Positions 19,932 through 27,665 of a DNA stretch of 57,500 bases are shown piece by piece; position 1 is the stretch's first letter, and each line of letters opens with the position of its first letter. A model generated the notes under the pieces. The model saw nothing but the letters and a program-made list of their open reading frames with translations, made no database searches and was not told the DNA's origin. This stretch comes from Turicibacter faecis (GTDB lineage Bacteria; Bacillota_I; Bacilli_A; MOL361; Turicibacteraceae), in contig NZ_AP028127.1 of NCBI RefSeq assembly GCF_037076425.1, forward strand, positions 2,190,001 through 2,247,500, in the 5' to 3' direction. The position numbers and the translations under genes are program-made.

Positions 19932-19989
19932 ATTTTTTGATTATTATTTATTGGCATAAATATTTTTCATTCGAACTTAGTCCTTACAG

Positions 19990-21345
19990 ATCTTTTATCT
20001 CTGTTTTAACACTTTACATAAACTTCTCTTTTTGTTCCTCACCGGCTCCGACCCCGGTTTTCTACACTAAACTTTGTTTACACTTTTACCAATTCTTACT
20101 TCTAATCTAATCTCTTTTACACTTGGGTATTCAGCTCTGACCCTGATTTACCTCTTTTAAACAACTTTTTATCTCTGTTTTAACACTTTACATAAACTTC
20201 TCTTTTTGTTCCTCACCGGCTCCGACCCCGGTTTTCTACACTAAACTTTGTTTACACTTTTATCAATTCTTACTTCTAATCTAATCTCTTTTACACTTGG
20301 GTATTCAGCTCTGACCCTGATCTACCTCTTTTAAACACTTTTTTATCTCTGTTTTAACACTTTACATAAACTTCTCTTTTTGTTCCTCACCGGCTCCGAC
20401 CCCGGTTTTCTACACTAAACTTTGTTTACACTTTTACCAATTCTTACTTCTAATCTAATCTCTTTTACACTTGGGTATTCAGCTCTGACCCTGATTTACC
20501 TCTTTTAAACACTTTTTTATCTCTGTTTTAACACTTTACATAAACTTCTCTTTTTGTTCCTCACCGGCTCCGACCCCGGTTTTCTACACTAAACTTTGTT
20601 TACACTTTTACCAATTCTTACTTCTAATCTAATCTCTTTTACACTTGGGTATTCAGCTCTGACCCTGATTTACCTCTTTTAAACACTTTTTTATCTCTGT
20701 TTTAACACTTTACATAAACTTCTCTTTTTGTTCCTCACCGGCTCCGACCCCGGTTTTCTACACTAAACTTTGTTTACACTTTTACCAATTCTTACTTCTA
20801 ATCTAATCTCTTTTACACCTGGGTATTCAGCTCTGACCCTGATTTACCTCTTTTAAACACTTTTTTATCTCTGTTTTAACACTTTACATAAACTTCTCTT
20901 TTTGTTCCTCACCGGCTCCGACCCCGGTTTTCTACACTAAACTTTGCTTACACTTTTACCAATTCTTACTTCTAATCTAATCTCTTTTACACTTGGGTAT
21001 TCAGCTCTGACCCTGATCTACCTCTTTTAAACACTTTTTTATCTCTGTTTTAACACTTTACATAAACTTCTCTTTTTGTTCCTCACCGGCTCCGACCCCG
21101 GTTTTCTACACTAAACTTTGTTTACACTTTTACCAATTCCTACTTCTAATCTAATCTCTTTTACACTTGGGTATTCAGCTCTGACCCTGATTTACCTCTT
21201 TTAAACACTTTTTTATCTCTGTTTTAACACTTTACATAAACTTCTCTTTTTGTTCCTCACCGGCTCCGACCCCGGTTTTCTACACTAAACTTTGTTTACA
21301 CTTTTACCAATTCTTACTTCTAAACTAATCTCTTTCACACATTGG
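19990..21345 (-). repeat. 174-bp tandem repeat, about eight copies
   Basis: The mark ACCGGCTCCGACCCCGGT recurs at 20041, 20215, 20389, 20563, 20737, 20911, 21085 and 21259, exactly 174 bp apart, with near-identical sequence. Each unit contains two hairpins of the same family as the larger array: ACCGG/CCGGT around CTCCGACC, and ATTCAG/CTGAT around CTCTGACC (seven copies, from 20129). After the last unit the pattern ends in a different hairpin at 21341-21368 (GGG and CAATT arms, 2-nt bulge). Near identity implies recent expansion or gene conversion. Confidence 0.93.
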
Positions 21346-21493
21346 GAATTGAAGATAACCCCAATTATCCCTTGGGATTACCCCCTTCCACCTTCTCTTA
21401 AAAACATCTATCGCGCAGACCCACCTCTAACAACGGATGCACGCATAAACACACATAATTATATAGCGTTTATTTACTTAATAATGGGTATTA

Positions 21494-22654
21494 TTATGAT
21501 GCATATTGGGCTTGGGAAACTCCCTGTCGCTTATATTCCACCACTAAAACCATCATATCATCTCTAATTTTTCCTTTATGTTTACTAACTGTTGTTTGTA
21601 AAATATTTTTCGCCATATGTTTAGGAGGTATTCCAACCTGCCCTAAAATCATATGTTCCAAATCAGTAATATCCGGATATTGTTCGACAATACCATCACT
21701 ACACATAATTAATATATCATCTTCTTGTAAATCTAACGTAACGTGATCAACATCTTGATCGCTCATAACGCCGACTGGAAGTTGCGCTAAATTAATTAAT
21801 TCAATCTGATGATCTCTTATAAAGAATGTCGGTGTTGCCCCCTTTTTATAGAAGGTAGCTCTTTGACGCTCCCGATCAATCATACAGACATCTAACGAAA
21901 AGAATCTTTCGTTCGCATTGGAATGTTGTTTTAATTGCTGTAACGTCTGGATAGCCGTTTTAATTGGAATATTAAAACTTAACAAACATTTCAAAATTTT
22001 AAGGGCTTCCGAACTCTCCTTATGAGCTAGTTCACCATTCCCCATTCCATCACTAATCGCAATAAACGTTTGACCGTTCGTGAAATTTTCATAAATATAA
22101 CTATCTCCTGAAACCTTATTTCCGTCTTTTCCAACATAGGAAACCGCATGATCAATTTTAAATTGATTAGAGGAATAAATCTTTATTTTCGTCTGCTTTC
22201 CTTTAGTCTTCTCAACAATTAAACGAAGTGGCTCATTCGTAATCCCTTCAAGTATTGCCTGAATAGACAACAACGTTAACTCTTTCGGGGGCGAATTAAT
22301 CACTAAATCCATTTTGATGAGTCTTGGATAAAGACTTTTAATCTTAATATCCGAACACCTCACATTAATTCTTTCCAGCTCTTCCTTAATACGGTTGAAC
22401 TGCAGTTCAAAGTCATGACGATCGTACATCATTGACTGCATCATATTGTCGATTGCCAATCCGATACAATCTAAAACCACGTCAACTCTGATTAACTGAC
22501 CCTTACCTATAAAAGAACGCAAAGATTTCACTAATTGTTGAAAATTAACTAACTGATTAAATAACTGACTAATCGTATAAATATTCAACCGATCCTTACT
22601 TTCTCTCTTTGGCTTAGGCGAAAATGTTTGCTTCATTTTCGTTACGAGTTCCAT
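21494..22654 (-). CDS. spoIIE: SpoIIE-type PP2C phosphatase lacking the membrane domain
   Basis: Serine phosphatase that in sporulation dephosphorylates SpoIIAA and so releases sigma-F in the forespore. The PP2C core is recognisable: GDSY (about 183-186), SDGMGNG (201-207, metal Asp202) and CSDGIVEQYPD near the C-terminus. The 386 residues correspond to part of the central regulatory region plus the phosphatase. Bacillus SpoIIE is about 827 residues and begins with some ten membrane helices, which are absent here. The start is ATG with AGGAGGAGAG upstream, and no frame upstream could restore the helices, so this is probably a natural soluble form. The position (yabR side to tilS side) is the conserved spoIIE place. 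Confidence 0.85.
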   Translation of the reverse strand: MELVTKMKQTFSPKPKRESKDRLNIYTISQLFNQLVNFQQLVKSLRSFIGKGQLIRVDVVLDCIGLAIDNMMQSMMYDRHDFELQFNRIKEELERINVRCSDIKIKSLYPRLIKMDLVINSPPKELTLLSIQAILEGITNEPLRLIVEKTKGKQTKIKIYSSNQFKIDHAVSYVGKDGNKVSGDSYIYENFTNGQTFIAISDGMGNGELAHKESSEALKILKCLLSFNIPIKTAIQTLQQLKQHSNANERFFSLDVCMIDRERQRATFYKKGATPTFFIRDHQIELINLAQLPVGVMSDQDVDHVTLDLQEDDILIMCSDGIVEQYPDITDLEHMILGQVGIPPKHMAKNILQTTVSKHKGKIRDDMMVLVVEYKRQGVSQAQYAS

Positions 22655-23059
22655 GCTTCTCTCTCCTCCTAATGGCCTTAACTAATTGCTCCCTCCCGTG
22701 GGCTCAATTCGTACCCCTATATTACCACTCATCAACTAGAGATTTTGTCACTTTCTTGGAATCATTTAAACTTTTAAAAGACACAATTTTTACATCTTCG
22801 GCACATCTATTGAAAATAAACCAGCTATTCTACCTTCTTTTACACGACTCGGCAGCATAGTGCTATAAACTTTTAAAAACTTTTATGTAAAAGTGAATAA
22901 AATTAGATTTACAAACATAGCCCTATTTGTTCACCTCTATTTCCTCTTAAATAACACACACAACTGAAGAGAAAAGTTTGAATATTCCCTCAACTCTATC
23001 TCTGACTAATACCTTCGACTATTCGATTAAACCTTAGCTAAAAATGCATCTCCCCTCTA
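22655..23059. other. divergent promoter region of spoIIE and the GntR cassette
   Basis: About 400 bases without a supported gene. The open frame at 22624-22860 on plus overlaps the spoIIE start and its ribosome binding site and is discarded. The spoIIE promoter must lie here. TTCGAC-type sequence near 23007 weakly resembles a Spo0A box (TTCGACA), but the match is not good enough to call. Confidence 0.4.
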
Positions 23060-23115
23060 TTGACACGTTTTTTTAAAAGAGTTATATTGTGTATATAGAG
23101 TATATACAATATAAC
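23060..23115 (+). promoter_or_regulatory. promoter and GntR-type operator of the ABC cassette
   Basis: The -35 hexamer TTGACA (23060-23065) and -10 hexamer TATATT (23083-23088) are 17 bp apart. A long inverted repeat (23081-23115, arms of 15 bp with a single mismatch, 5-bp centre) covers the -10 and the start region. Its core resembles the GTGTA/TACAC type of site used by YtrA-subfamily GntR proteins. Binding by the first gene product would shut the promoter, giving autorepression. Confidence 0.8.
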
Positions 23116-23135
23116 AGGAGGTGATTAGTTTATTT

Positions 23136-23513
23136 ATGGAAATAGTCATCAGCAATACCAGCAAAAAACCGATTTACGAACAAATTACTGATCAACTAAA
23201 ACAACACATCATATCTGGGGTTCTTCAGGAAGGGGATGCCCTTCCTTCCATGCGCGCTCTCGCTCGCGACCTTCACATAAGCGTTATTACGACGAAGCGA
23301 GCATATGAGGACCTTGAACGTGCAGGATTTATCGAAAGTATTGTTGGAAAAGGAAGTTTTGTCACTCAACATAATAAAGAATTATTAAAGGAAGAAAAAC
23401 AACGACAAATTGAAGAACACTTCACCCGTGCCATTGAATTAAGTAAACAGTGCGGCATCTCATATGAGGATTTAGCTGAGATTTTAAAACTTTTATATAC
23501 TGAGGAGGAATAA
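23136..23513 (+). CDS. GntR-family (YtrA-type) transcriptional repressor
   Basis: Winged-helix repressor of the YtrA subfamily, which controls adjacent ABC transporter genes, often in response to cell-wall antibiotics. About 125 residues from the ATG at 23136 (AGGAGGTGA 11 nt upstream; a GTG at 23121 lies inside that site). The N-terminal GntR HTH is clear (KPIYEQITDQLKQHIISG, LPSMRALARDL, SVITTKRAYEDLE). Only a short helical C-terminal tail follows instead of an effector domain, as usual for YtrA. It is the first gene of a three-gene operon preceded by a palindromic operator. Confidence 0.92.
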   Translation: MEIVISNTSKKPIYEQITDQLKQHIISGVLQEGDALPSMRALARDLHISVITTKRAYEDLERAGFIESIVGKGSFVTQHNKELLKEEKQRQIEEHFTRAIELSKQCGISYEDLAEILKLLYTEEE

Positions 23514-23515
23514 AA

Positions 23516-24373
23516 ATGGAAAATGCGATAGAAGTTAGAGGGCTCTCCAAAAAACGAGATGGATTTTTCTTAAACAATGTAAACCTAACCGTTCCTAAAG
23601 GCTATATTGTCGGATTAATTGGGGAAAATGGAGCCGGAAAAAGCACAACGATTAAGGCTATCTTAAACCTAATCGATAAGGATTCTGGGACAATCAAACT
23701 ATTCGGTCAAGATTATCAACAACATGAAATGTCGATTAAACAAGAAATTGGAATCGTCTTTGATGATTGCCATTTTCCTAAACAATTAACCCCAAAAGAT
23801 TTAAATCTCATTTTAAAAAATATCTATCTAAAGTGGGATACTCACTTATACCTTGACTATCTCAATCAATTTAAACTCCCTTTAAACAAGCCGATAAAAG
23901 ATTTTTCACGGGGGATGAAAATGAAATTATCACTCGCTACTGCATTAGGTCACCGTCCTAAACTTCTTATTTTAGACGAGCCGACAAGCGGACTCGATCC
24001 AATTGTTCGAAATGAAATTCTCGATATCTTTTTAGACTTCATCCAGGATGAAGAACATTCCATCCTAATTTCATCACATATCACAAGTGATTTAGAGAAA
24101 ATCGCCGATTATATCACCTTTATTCATGAGGGAGAAATCGTCTTCTCTGACTCTAAAGACCACCTTCTTTATGATTACGGACTTATTAAATGTCAAGAAA
24201 AGGACTTTTGCTCGATTGACCCAGAAGATATCGTCAACTATAAAAAGCATCCTTATCATATGGAAGTACTTATCAAAAATAAAAGAAAATTAGAAAATAA
24301 ATATAAAGCATTAACGATGGATTCAGTCTCTATTGAAGATTTAATGCTTTTACATATTGGGGGGCGTAAATGA
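23516..24373 (+). CDS. ABC transporter ATPase (YtrB/BcrA type)
   Basis: ATP-binding subunit of an ABC-2 type export or antibiotic-response transporter. The 285-residue protein has Walker A GENGAGKST near residues 38-46, the signature FSRGMKMKL (a variant of LSGGQ, common in this group) and Walker B LLILDEP followed by TSGLDP. It begins 2 nt after the regulator stop, with AGGAGG upstream, and its end overlaps the permease start. With the GntR regulator it forms a ytr-like cassette. The substrate cannot be inferred. Confidence 0.9.
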   Translation: MENAIEVRGLSKKRDGFFLNNVNLTVPKGYIVGLIGENGAGKSTTIKAILNLIDKDSGTIKLFGQDYQQHEMSIKQEIGIVFDDCHFPKQLTPKDLNLILKNIYLKWDTHLYLDYLNQFKLPLNKPIKDFSRGMKMKLSLATALGHRPKLLILDEPTSGLDPIVRNEILDIFLDFIQDEEHSILISSHITSDLEKIADYITFIHEGEIVFSDSKDHLLYDYGLIKCQEKDFCSIDPEDIVNYKKHPYHMEVLIKNKRKLENKYKALTMDSVSIEDLMLLHIGGRK

Positions 24374-25014
24374 TGAAAGGGCTAATTATAAAAGATTTCT
24401 TAAACTTAAGAAACAACATTAAAACGATGTTGATTACCATACTTATCTATTTATTATTCTTTATTTCCTATGATCCAAGCTTTTTAAGTGGGCTGTTAAT
24501 TATGATTTTTTGTTTGCAAAGCCTAAGTACTTTCTCCTACGATGAGTACGCGAATTGGGATGTATTCGCCCTATCACTTCCTATTTCACGAAAAGAACTC
24601 GTTCTTAGTAAATATATCGTCTTCGCTATCTTCCCGATCGCCGGAACAATTCTTTCAGAAATAATAGTCACTGGGATTTGTCTTGTGAAAGGCATCCCTA
24701 TTAGTGCAGAACTTTTTATATCCGGCATTGCCATTTTATTTACAGCGGAATTACTGATCTTATTTTTACTTCCATTTGTCTTTAAATACGGAATTGAACG
24801 CGGCCGTATGATGATGATGGTTATCAGTTTTAGTCTATTTGGCGGGATTGTTTTATTAGGTAAGTTTTTAAAAGGAATATTGACTCCTCAACGGATCACT
24901 CATTTAGAAACATTACTTCCCCTTTTACCGTGGATTGGAATCATCACTCTACTCATCGTTGCCTACTTCTCTTATCAATTATCCTCTCGAATCGTTTTAA
25001 AAAAAGAATATTAA
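24370..25014 (+). CDS. ABC-2 type membrane permease
   Basis: Membrane partner of the preceding ATPase. The 214-residue protein has about six hydrophobic segments and no large extracellular loop, and resembles small ABC-2 permeases with the motif SYDEYANWDVFALSLPISRKE between the second and third segments. Translation is coupled: the start ATG overlaps the ATPase stop (ATGATG at 24370). The cassette lies head-on to the surrounding sporulation/division genes and is probably an insertion into that block. Confidence 0.85.
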   Translation: MMKGLIIKDFLNLRNNIKTMLITILIYLLFFISYDPSFLSGLLIMIFCLQSLSTFSYDEYANWDVFALSLPISRKELVLSKYIVFAIFPIAGTILSEIIVTGICLVKGIPISAELFISGIAILFTAELLILFLLPFVFKYGIERGRMMMMVISFSLFGGIVLLGKFLKGILTPQRITHLETLLPLLPWIGIITLLIVAYFSYQLSSRIVLKKEY

Positions 25015-25020
25015 AAATTT

Positions 25021-25052
25021 AAAAGGCGTACATCCCATCATGTACGCCTTTT
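25021..25052. terminator. terminator of the GntR/ABC cassette
   Basis: AAAAGGCGTACA pairs with TGTACGCCTTTT around an 8-nt loop. It directly follows the permease stop. Confidence 0.88.
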
Positions 25053-25061
25053 AAGTTATAC

Positions 25062-25091
25062 AAAAAAACTCATTCCAAACGGAATGAGTTT
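25062..25091 (-). terminator. terminator downstream of yabR
   Basis: AAACTCATTCC (66-76 of the 25,000 block) pairs with GGAATGAGTTT around AAAC, and the minus strand continues into seven T. It ends the yabP-yabQ-divIC-yabR run before the spoIIE region. Confidence 0.88.
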
Positions 25092-25115
25092 GATATCTAT
25101 GCTAAACAAGTATCG

Positions 25116-25472
25116 TTAGTTAGAACGACGACGCTGTGTTTTCATGTTCTTTTTAAGAGCCGATTGTTTCTCATCGCTATCCTTTAAAAAGTTAGTAATT
25201 GCTTTATCTAAGTCTAAAGCTGGACGAGCTGGCTTTTCTGGGCGTGCTGGTTTCATTGAAAGGTTAATTTTCCCTTCTGGTGTCACCTCTTTAACGCGCA
25301 CAGTTACTTCCTGACCCACGCTGACAACATCTTCAACTTTTTCTACGAATTTCTCAGATAACTCACTAATGTGTACAAGTCCTGATTTTCCATTTTCTAA
25401 CTCCACAAATGCACCAAACTTCTTCACACTCGTGACTTTACCATTTAACTTTTGACCAGCTGTGATTGACAT
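25116..25472 (-). CDS. yabR: S1-domain RNA-binding protein YabR
   Basis: Small cytoplasmic protein consisting of one S1 RNA-binding domain (about residues 4-75; GQKLNGKVTSVKKFGAFVELENGKSGLVHISEL is the classic start of the fold, here quoted in parts: GKVTSVKKFGAFVEL and GLVHISEL). A basic tail ends RRRSN. At 118 residues it matches Bacillus YabR/general stress protein 13. It is the last gene of the conserved yabP-yabQ-divIC-yabR order. The molecular target is not known from the sequence. Confidence 0.92.
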   Translation of the reverse strand: MSITAGQKLNGKVTSVKKFGAFVELENGKSGLVHISELSEKFVEKVEDVVSVGQEVTVRVKEVTPEGKINLSMKPARPEKPARPALDLDKAITNFLKDSDEKQSALKKNMKTQRRRSN

Positions 25473-25517
25473 AAAAATCGACAGTCCTCCTCATAATTTT
25501 TATAATTTTAATTTTAG

Positions 25518-25856
25518 TTATTCTTGTCCTTGCGGAAGCTTAAATAATATCTCGCCTTCCTCAGATTTAAAATATTTCTCGCGCGCAAGCTTAGCAATGT
25601 AATCCTCATTTTCAAGTTTGCTTATTTCGTTGCGATAATATTCCTCTTTCTCAATTAACTCATCATATTCTTTTTCATATGCAGCTAATTTTTCCTTAGC
25701 TTCAGTAAGTTTGGCTAAACGACTTGTATATAGGCAAGCCCCAACGACACAAAAGAATCCTATAATAAGGCTAAGTGTTAATACCCGACGATAAAAAAGC
25801 TGTTGTCGCCTTTTTCGATTATTCTTCTGTACTAGAGTTAACTTTCTTTCTGCCAC
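25518..25856 (-). CDS. divIC: cell-division protein DivIC (FtsB-like)
   Basis: Bitopic septum protein that forms a complex with FtsL and DivIB in the divisome. The 112-residue protein has a basic cytoplasmic N-terminus, one membrane helix (about 28-46) and an extracellular coiled coil (about 48-85) ending in the conserved block YIAKLAREKYFKSEEGE. The start is GTG at 25856 with AAGGAG 10 nt upstream, inside the last 38 nt of yabQ, so the genes are coupled. Confidence 0.93.
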   Translation of the reverse strand: MAERKLTLVQKNNRKRRQQLFYRRVLTLSLIIGFFCVVGACLYTSRLAKLTEAKEKLAAYEKEYDELIEKEEYYRNEISKLENEDYIAKLAREKYFKSEEGEILFKLPQGQE

Positions 25857-26349
25857 GTCGTCGTTTCTCCTTTTTTTTCTTCTTACTTGATATAGATTTT
25901 CCTAATTTAGCTAAAGGCGTATAAAATAAAAGCTTTAAAATTCTAAGAAACAACATTATTATATCAGAAACAAGCTTGTAAATAAACATAATGGGGGAAA
26001 TTACTAAGATATTCACCACTTTTTTTATAAAGTGTGCAACTGTGAATAAACTCTCCCCTAACATTTCAAGATCCCGGTGCAACGGCTGTTTTAAGAACTT
26101 AAAGTATATGATAGCCCCAACGACTAAGAAAAGCAAAATATACAAATGGAAGATTCCTTCATTAACATTATATATATAGATAAAGGTAAGAGGAATTTGG
26201 ATTAACCAATACATCACAATAATCACCCATTGTATGGAATGATTAAATAAAATCTCTTTAACGATGTAAGTAAAATCTAACGTTACACCGATAAAAATTC
26301 CATACAATAGGACATGAACCATTAGTTGAAATTGGACTTGTAAACTCAT
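25819..26349 (-). CDS. yabQ: spore cortex protein YabQ
   Basis: Membrane protein needed for spore cortex assembly in Bacillus. The 176-residue protein has about four to five hydrophobic segments in the first 125 residues, then a very basic tail (KKKKKEKRRRGRKK). The start ATG overlaps the yabP stop (TAATG), so translation is coupled. Identification rests on the order yabP-yabQ-divIC plus size and topology, since YabQ has few conserved residues. Confidence 0.87.
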   Translation of the reverse strand: MSLQVQFQLMVHVLLYGIFIGVTLDFTYIVKEILFNHSIQWVIIVMYWLIQIPLTFIYIYNVNEGIFHLYILLFLVVGAIIYFKFLKQPLHRDLEMLGESLFTVAHFIKKVVNILVISPIMFIYKLVSDIIMLFLRILKLLFYTPLAKLGKSISSKKKKKEKRRRGRKKVNSSTEE

Positions 26350-26666
26350 TATTTAAATAATTTGCTAAAGATTCCTTTTGAGTCTTCACCAATCATGTCT
26401 AAATCGTCGTATTCATAACCGGTAATATAACCCATAATCGATAGCTCTCCCTTTTCAAGATCAAGATTCTTAAGCTCTAAATCCATTCCTCTCACTGTTA
26501 AAATCCCCATTGTTGTATCAATCGTAAACAACTCACTATCAAAGCTTAATAACTTTTTAATTCCACTAACATCCATTAACTTCCTTTCTTTCATTGATAC
26601 CTGATGGTAACCCAATAGCGTGCTTGGCTTTTGCTTCATGTACGACTCTTTCTCATAAATGTTCAT
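26349..26666 (-). CDS. yabP: sporulation protein YabP
   Basis: Small sporulation protein of the YabP/YqfC family, associated with the spore coat and cortex. The 105-residue product contains the typical LDVSGIKKLLSFDSE-like stretch (here MDVSGIKKLLSFDSE), then TTMGILTVRGMDLELKNLDLEKGEL. The ATG has GGAGGG 8 nt upstream. In Bacillus yabO (rqcP) directly precedes yabP, whereas here about 9.6 kb of accessory genes separate the two. Confidence 0.9.
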   Translation of the reverse strand: MNIYEKESYMKQKPSTLLGYHQVSMKERKLMDVSGIKKLLSFDSELFTIDTTMGILTVRGMDLELKNLDLEKGELSIMGYITGYEYDDLDMIGEDSKGIFSKLFK

Positions 26667-26827
26667 ATTCTTATCCCTCCGTTATCTGTTTTATCACTAG
26701 AAACTTATGATTGTTCTAAGCGAAATATAACTGGGGGAAAGAAAGACCTTGTTTCTACTTCATATTTTATGAAATCCCCCTCCCATTCGTTAATAAAATC
26801 GACATCTTTTTTCTTTTCTCCTCTTTC

Positions 26828-27568
26828 TTAGGAGTCAAGATGGCGAATTAATTCTTTTATTAAGATTTGAGTGATAAACTCAAAGCACATCACCAATAAA
26901 ATAAGCACAAAACTCCAAGCAAAAACAGCGGGCATATTTAAATAAGTCTTCTCGTAGTTTAACTGACGACCAATTCCTATAGAGGTCTGAGCCATTACTT
27001 CCCCCATGACCATGACTTTAAATGATAATCCGATCGTTGCTTGAACCCCACCACTTAATTCTCTCATTAATTGTGGATAATAAAGCGCCCTAAATTTTTC
27101 ATACGGGGTCGCACCAAACAATAAGCAAACATCTAATAAATCAGAATCTACATGGTTCATTGAGCTCTCTATCATCTCATATAAAAGGGGGAAAATCACA
27201 CAGGCCATAATCATAACAGGCCCCCGTTCCGCCCCAAACCAAATTAATAAAATAATGGTGATTGAAATAGTAGGTAACGTTCTTAAAAGCGTTATAAATG
27301 GCGCTAAAAACAAGCGAAGCGCCTTAAAATAGCCCACAAGAATACCTAGTAATAAACTAATGATTAACACACCTGTAAAAGTAAGAACTGTCCTCCTAAC
27401 CGTCGAAAGTACGGTCACAGTGAACATTGGATCAGACACAATCTCATAGGCTGCCTCAAAAACACTTATTAATGATGGTAAAATAATCGGTTGATGAACA
27501 CATTGTACGAATAACTCATAAATGAGTAAGACACCTAAAATCCCCATTAATCGATACCCTTGCTTCAT
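26828..27568 (-). CDS. ABC transporter permease (SsuC/TauC type)
   Basis: Inner-membrane permease of the nitrate/sulfonate/taurine/pyrimidine-precursor import group. The 246-residue protein has about six membrane helices and the EAA loop (about residues 150-175, DVCLLFGATPYEKFRALYYPQL). The start is ATG with GGAGGGG 7 nt upstream. It lies 297 nt downstream of the matching binding-protein gene, with a terminator in between. No dedicated SsuB-type ATPase gene is present; the only nearby ATPase is the MalK-type protein on the plus strand. Confidence 0.9.
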   Translation of the reverse strand: MKQGYRLMGILGVLLIYELFVQCVHQPIILPSLISVFEAAYEIVSDPMFTVTVLSTVRRTVLTFTGVLIISLLLGILVGYFKALRLFLAPFITLLRTLPTISITIILLIWFGAERGPVMIMACVIFPLLYEMIESSMNHVDSDLLDVCLLFGATPYEKFRALYYPQLMRELSGGVQATIGLSFKVMVMGEVMAQTSIGIGRQLNYEKTYLNMPAVFAWSFVLILLVMCFEFITQILIKELIRHLDS

Positions 27569-27630
27569 AAGTATGCCCCTCCCTCTTTTTCTATCTTACG
27601 GGGAAAAAATAAGGAAAATACCGTTCAAAT

Positions 27631-27665
27631 AAAAAAATAGGTCACTACGGAAGCGACCTATTTTT
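27631..27665. terminator. terminator between binding-protein and permease genes
   Basis: AAAAATAGGTC (27633-27643) pairs with GACCTATTTTT (27655-27665); seven T follow on the minus strand. It lies inside the presumed binding-protein/permease operon, so permease expression should depend on read-through or on its own promoter. Confidence 0.85.

Larger units (their letters stand above)
15162..21368 (-). ncRNA. candidate long repetitive structured RNA
   Basis: About 6.2 kb with no credible gene on either strand, built from three tandem arrays of inverted repeats. On the minus strand the main array gives stems of up to 9 bp capped by the constant 8-nt loop RGUCRGAG. Examples: 16815-16840 gives GUCGAUCAA, loop GGUCAGAG, UUGAUUGGC, with two wobble pairs; 19215-19240 gives GUUAAUCAG, loop AGUCAGAG, CUGGUUAAC, with one. 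The same positions on the plus strand give C-A mismatches, so the minus strand is the one that folds. A -10-like TATAAT lies on the minus strand at 21463-21458, no intrinsic terminator is evident between spoIIE and the array, and a clear one ends it at 15162. Transcription itself is inferred, and a DNA-level role is the main alternative. Confidence 0.45.

Noticed and set aside
15477-19957. Open frames of 64-76 residues in the repeats, such as MVNFSHTLLFAHTLF and a minus-strand frame with repeated VCKKCVSE
   Set aside because: Unit spacing varies and is mostly not a multiple of three, frames break at every few units, none has a ribosome binding site, and identical frames recur only because the DNA blocks are duplicated. 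They are by-products of the repeats.
16064-21345. CRISPR array
   Set aside because: There is no constant repeat with unique spacers of fixed length: the loop and linkers are conserved, the arms vary, spacing is irregular or whole units are identical, and no cas gene is present.
15162-21368. Large known ornate RNA families (OLE, GOLLD, ROOL)
   Set aside because: Those RNAs are not made of tandem copies of one hairpin; the sequence here is repetitive throughout and no known family pattern is apparent.
22624-22860. 78-residue plus-strand frame at the spoIIE start
   Set aside because: It runs antisense over the spoIIE ribosome binding site and first codons, has no site of its own and looks like a shadow frame.
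22980-23030. Spo0A boxes upstream of spoIIE
   Set aside because: TTCGAC-type matches are imperfect and not spaced as in Bacillus; a weight-matrix scan would be needed.
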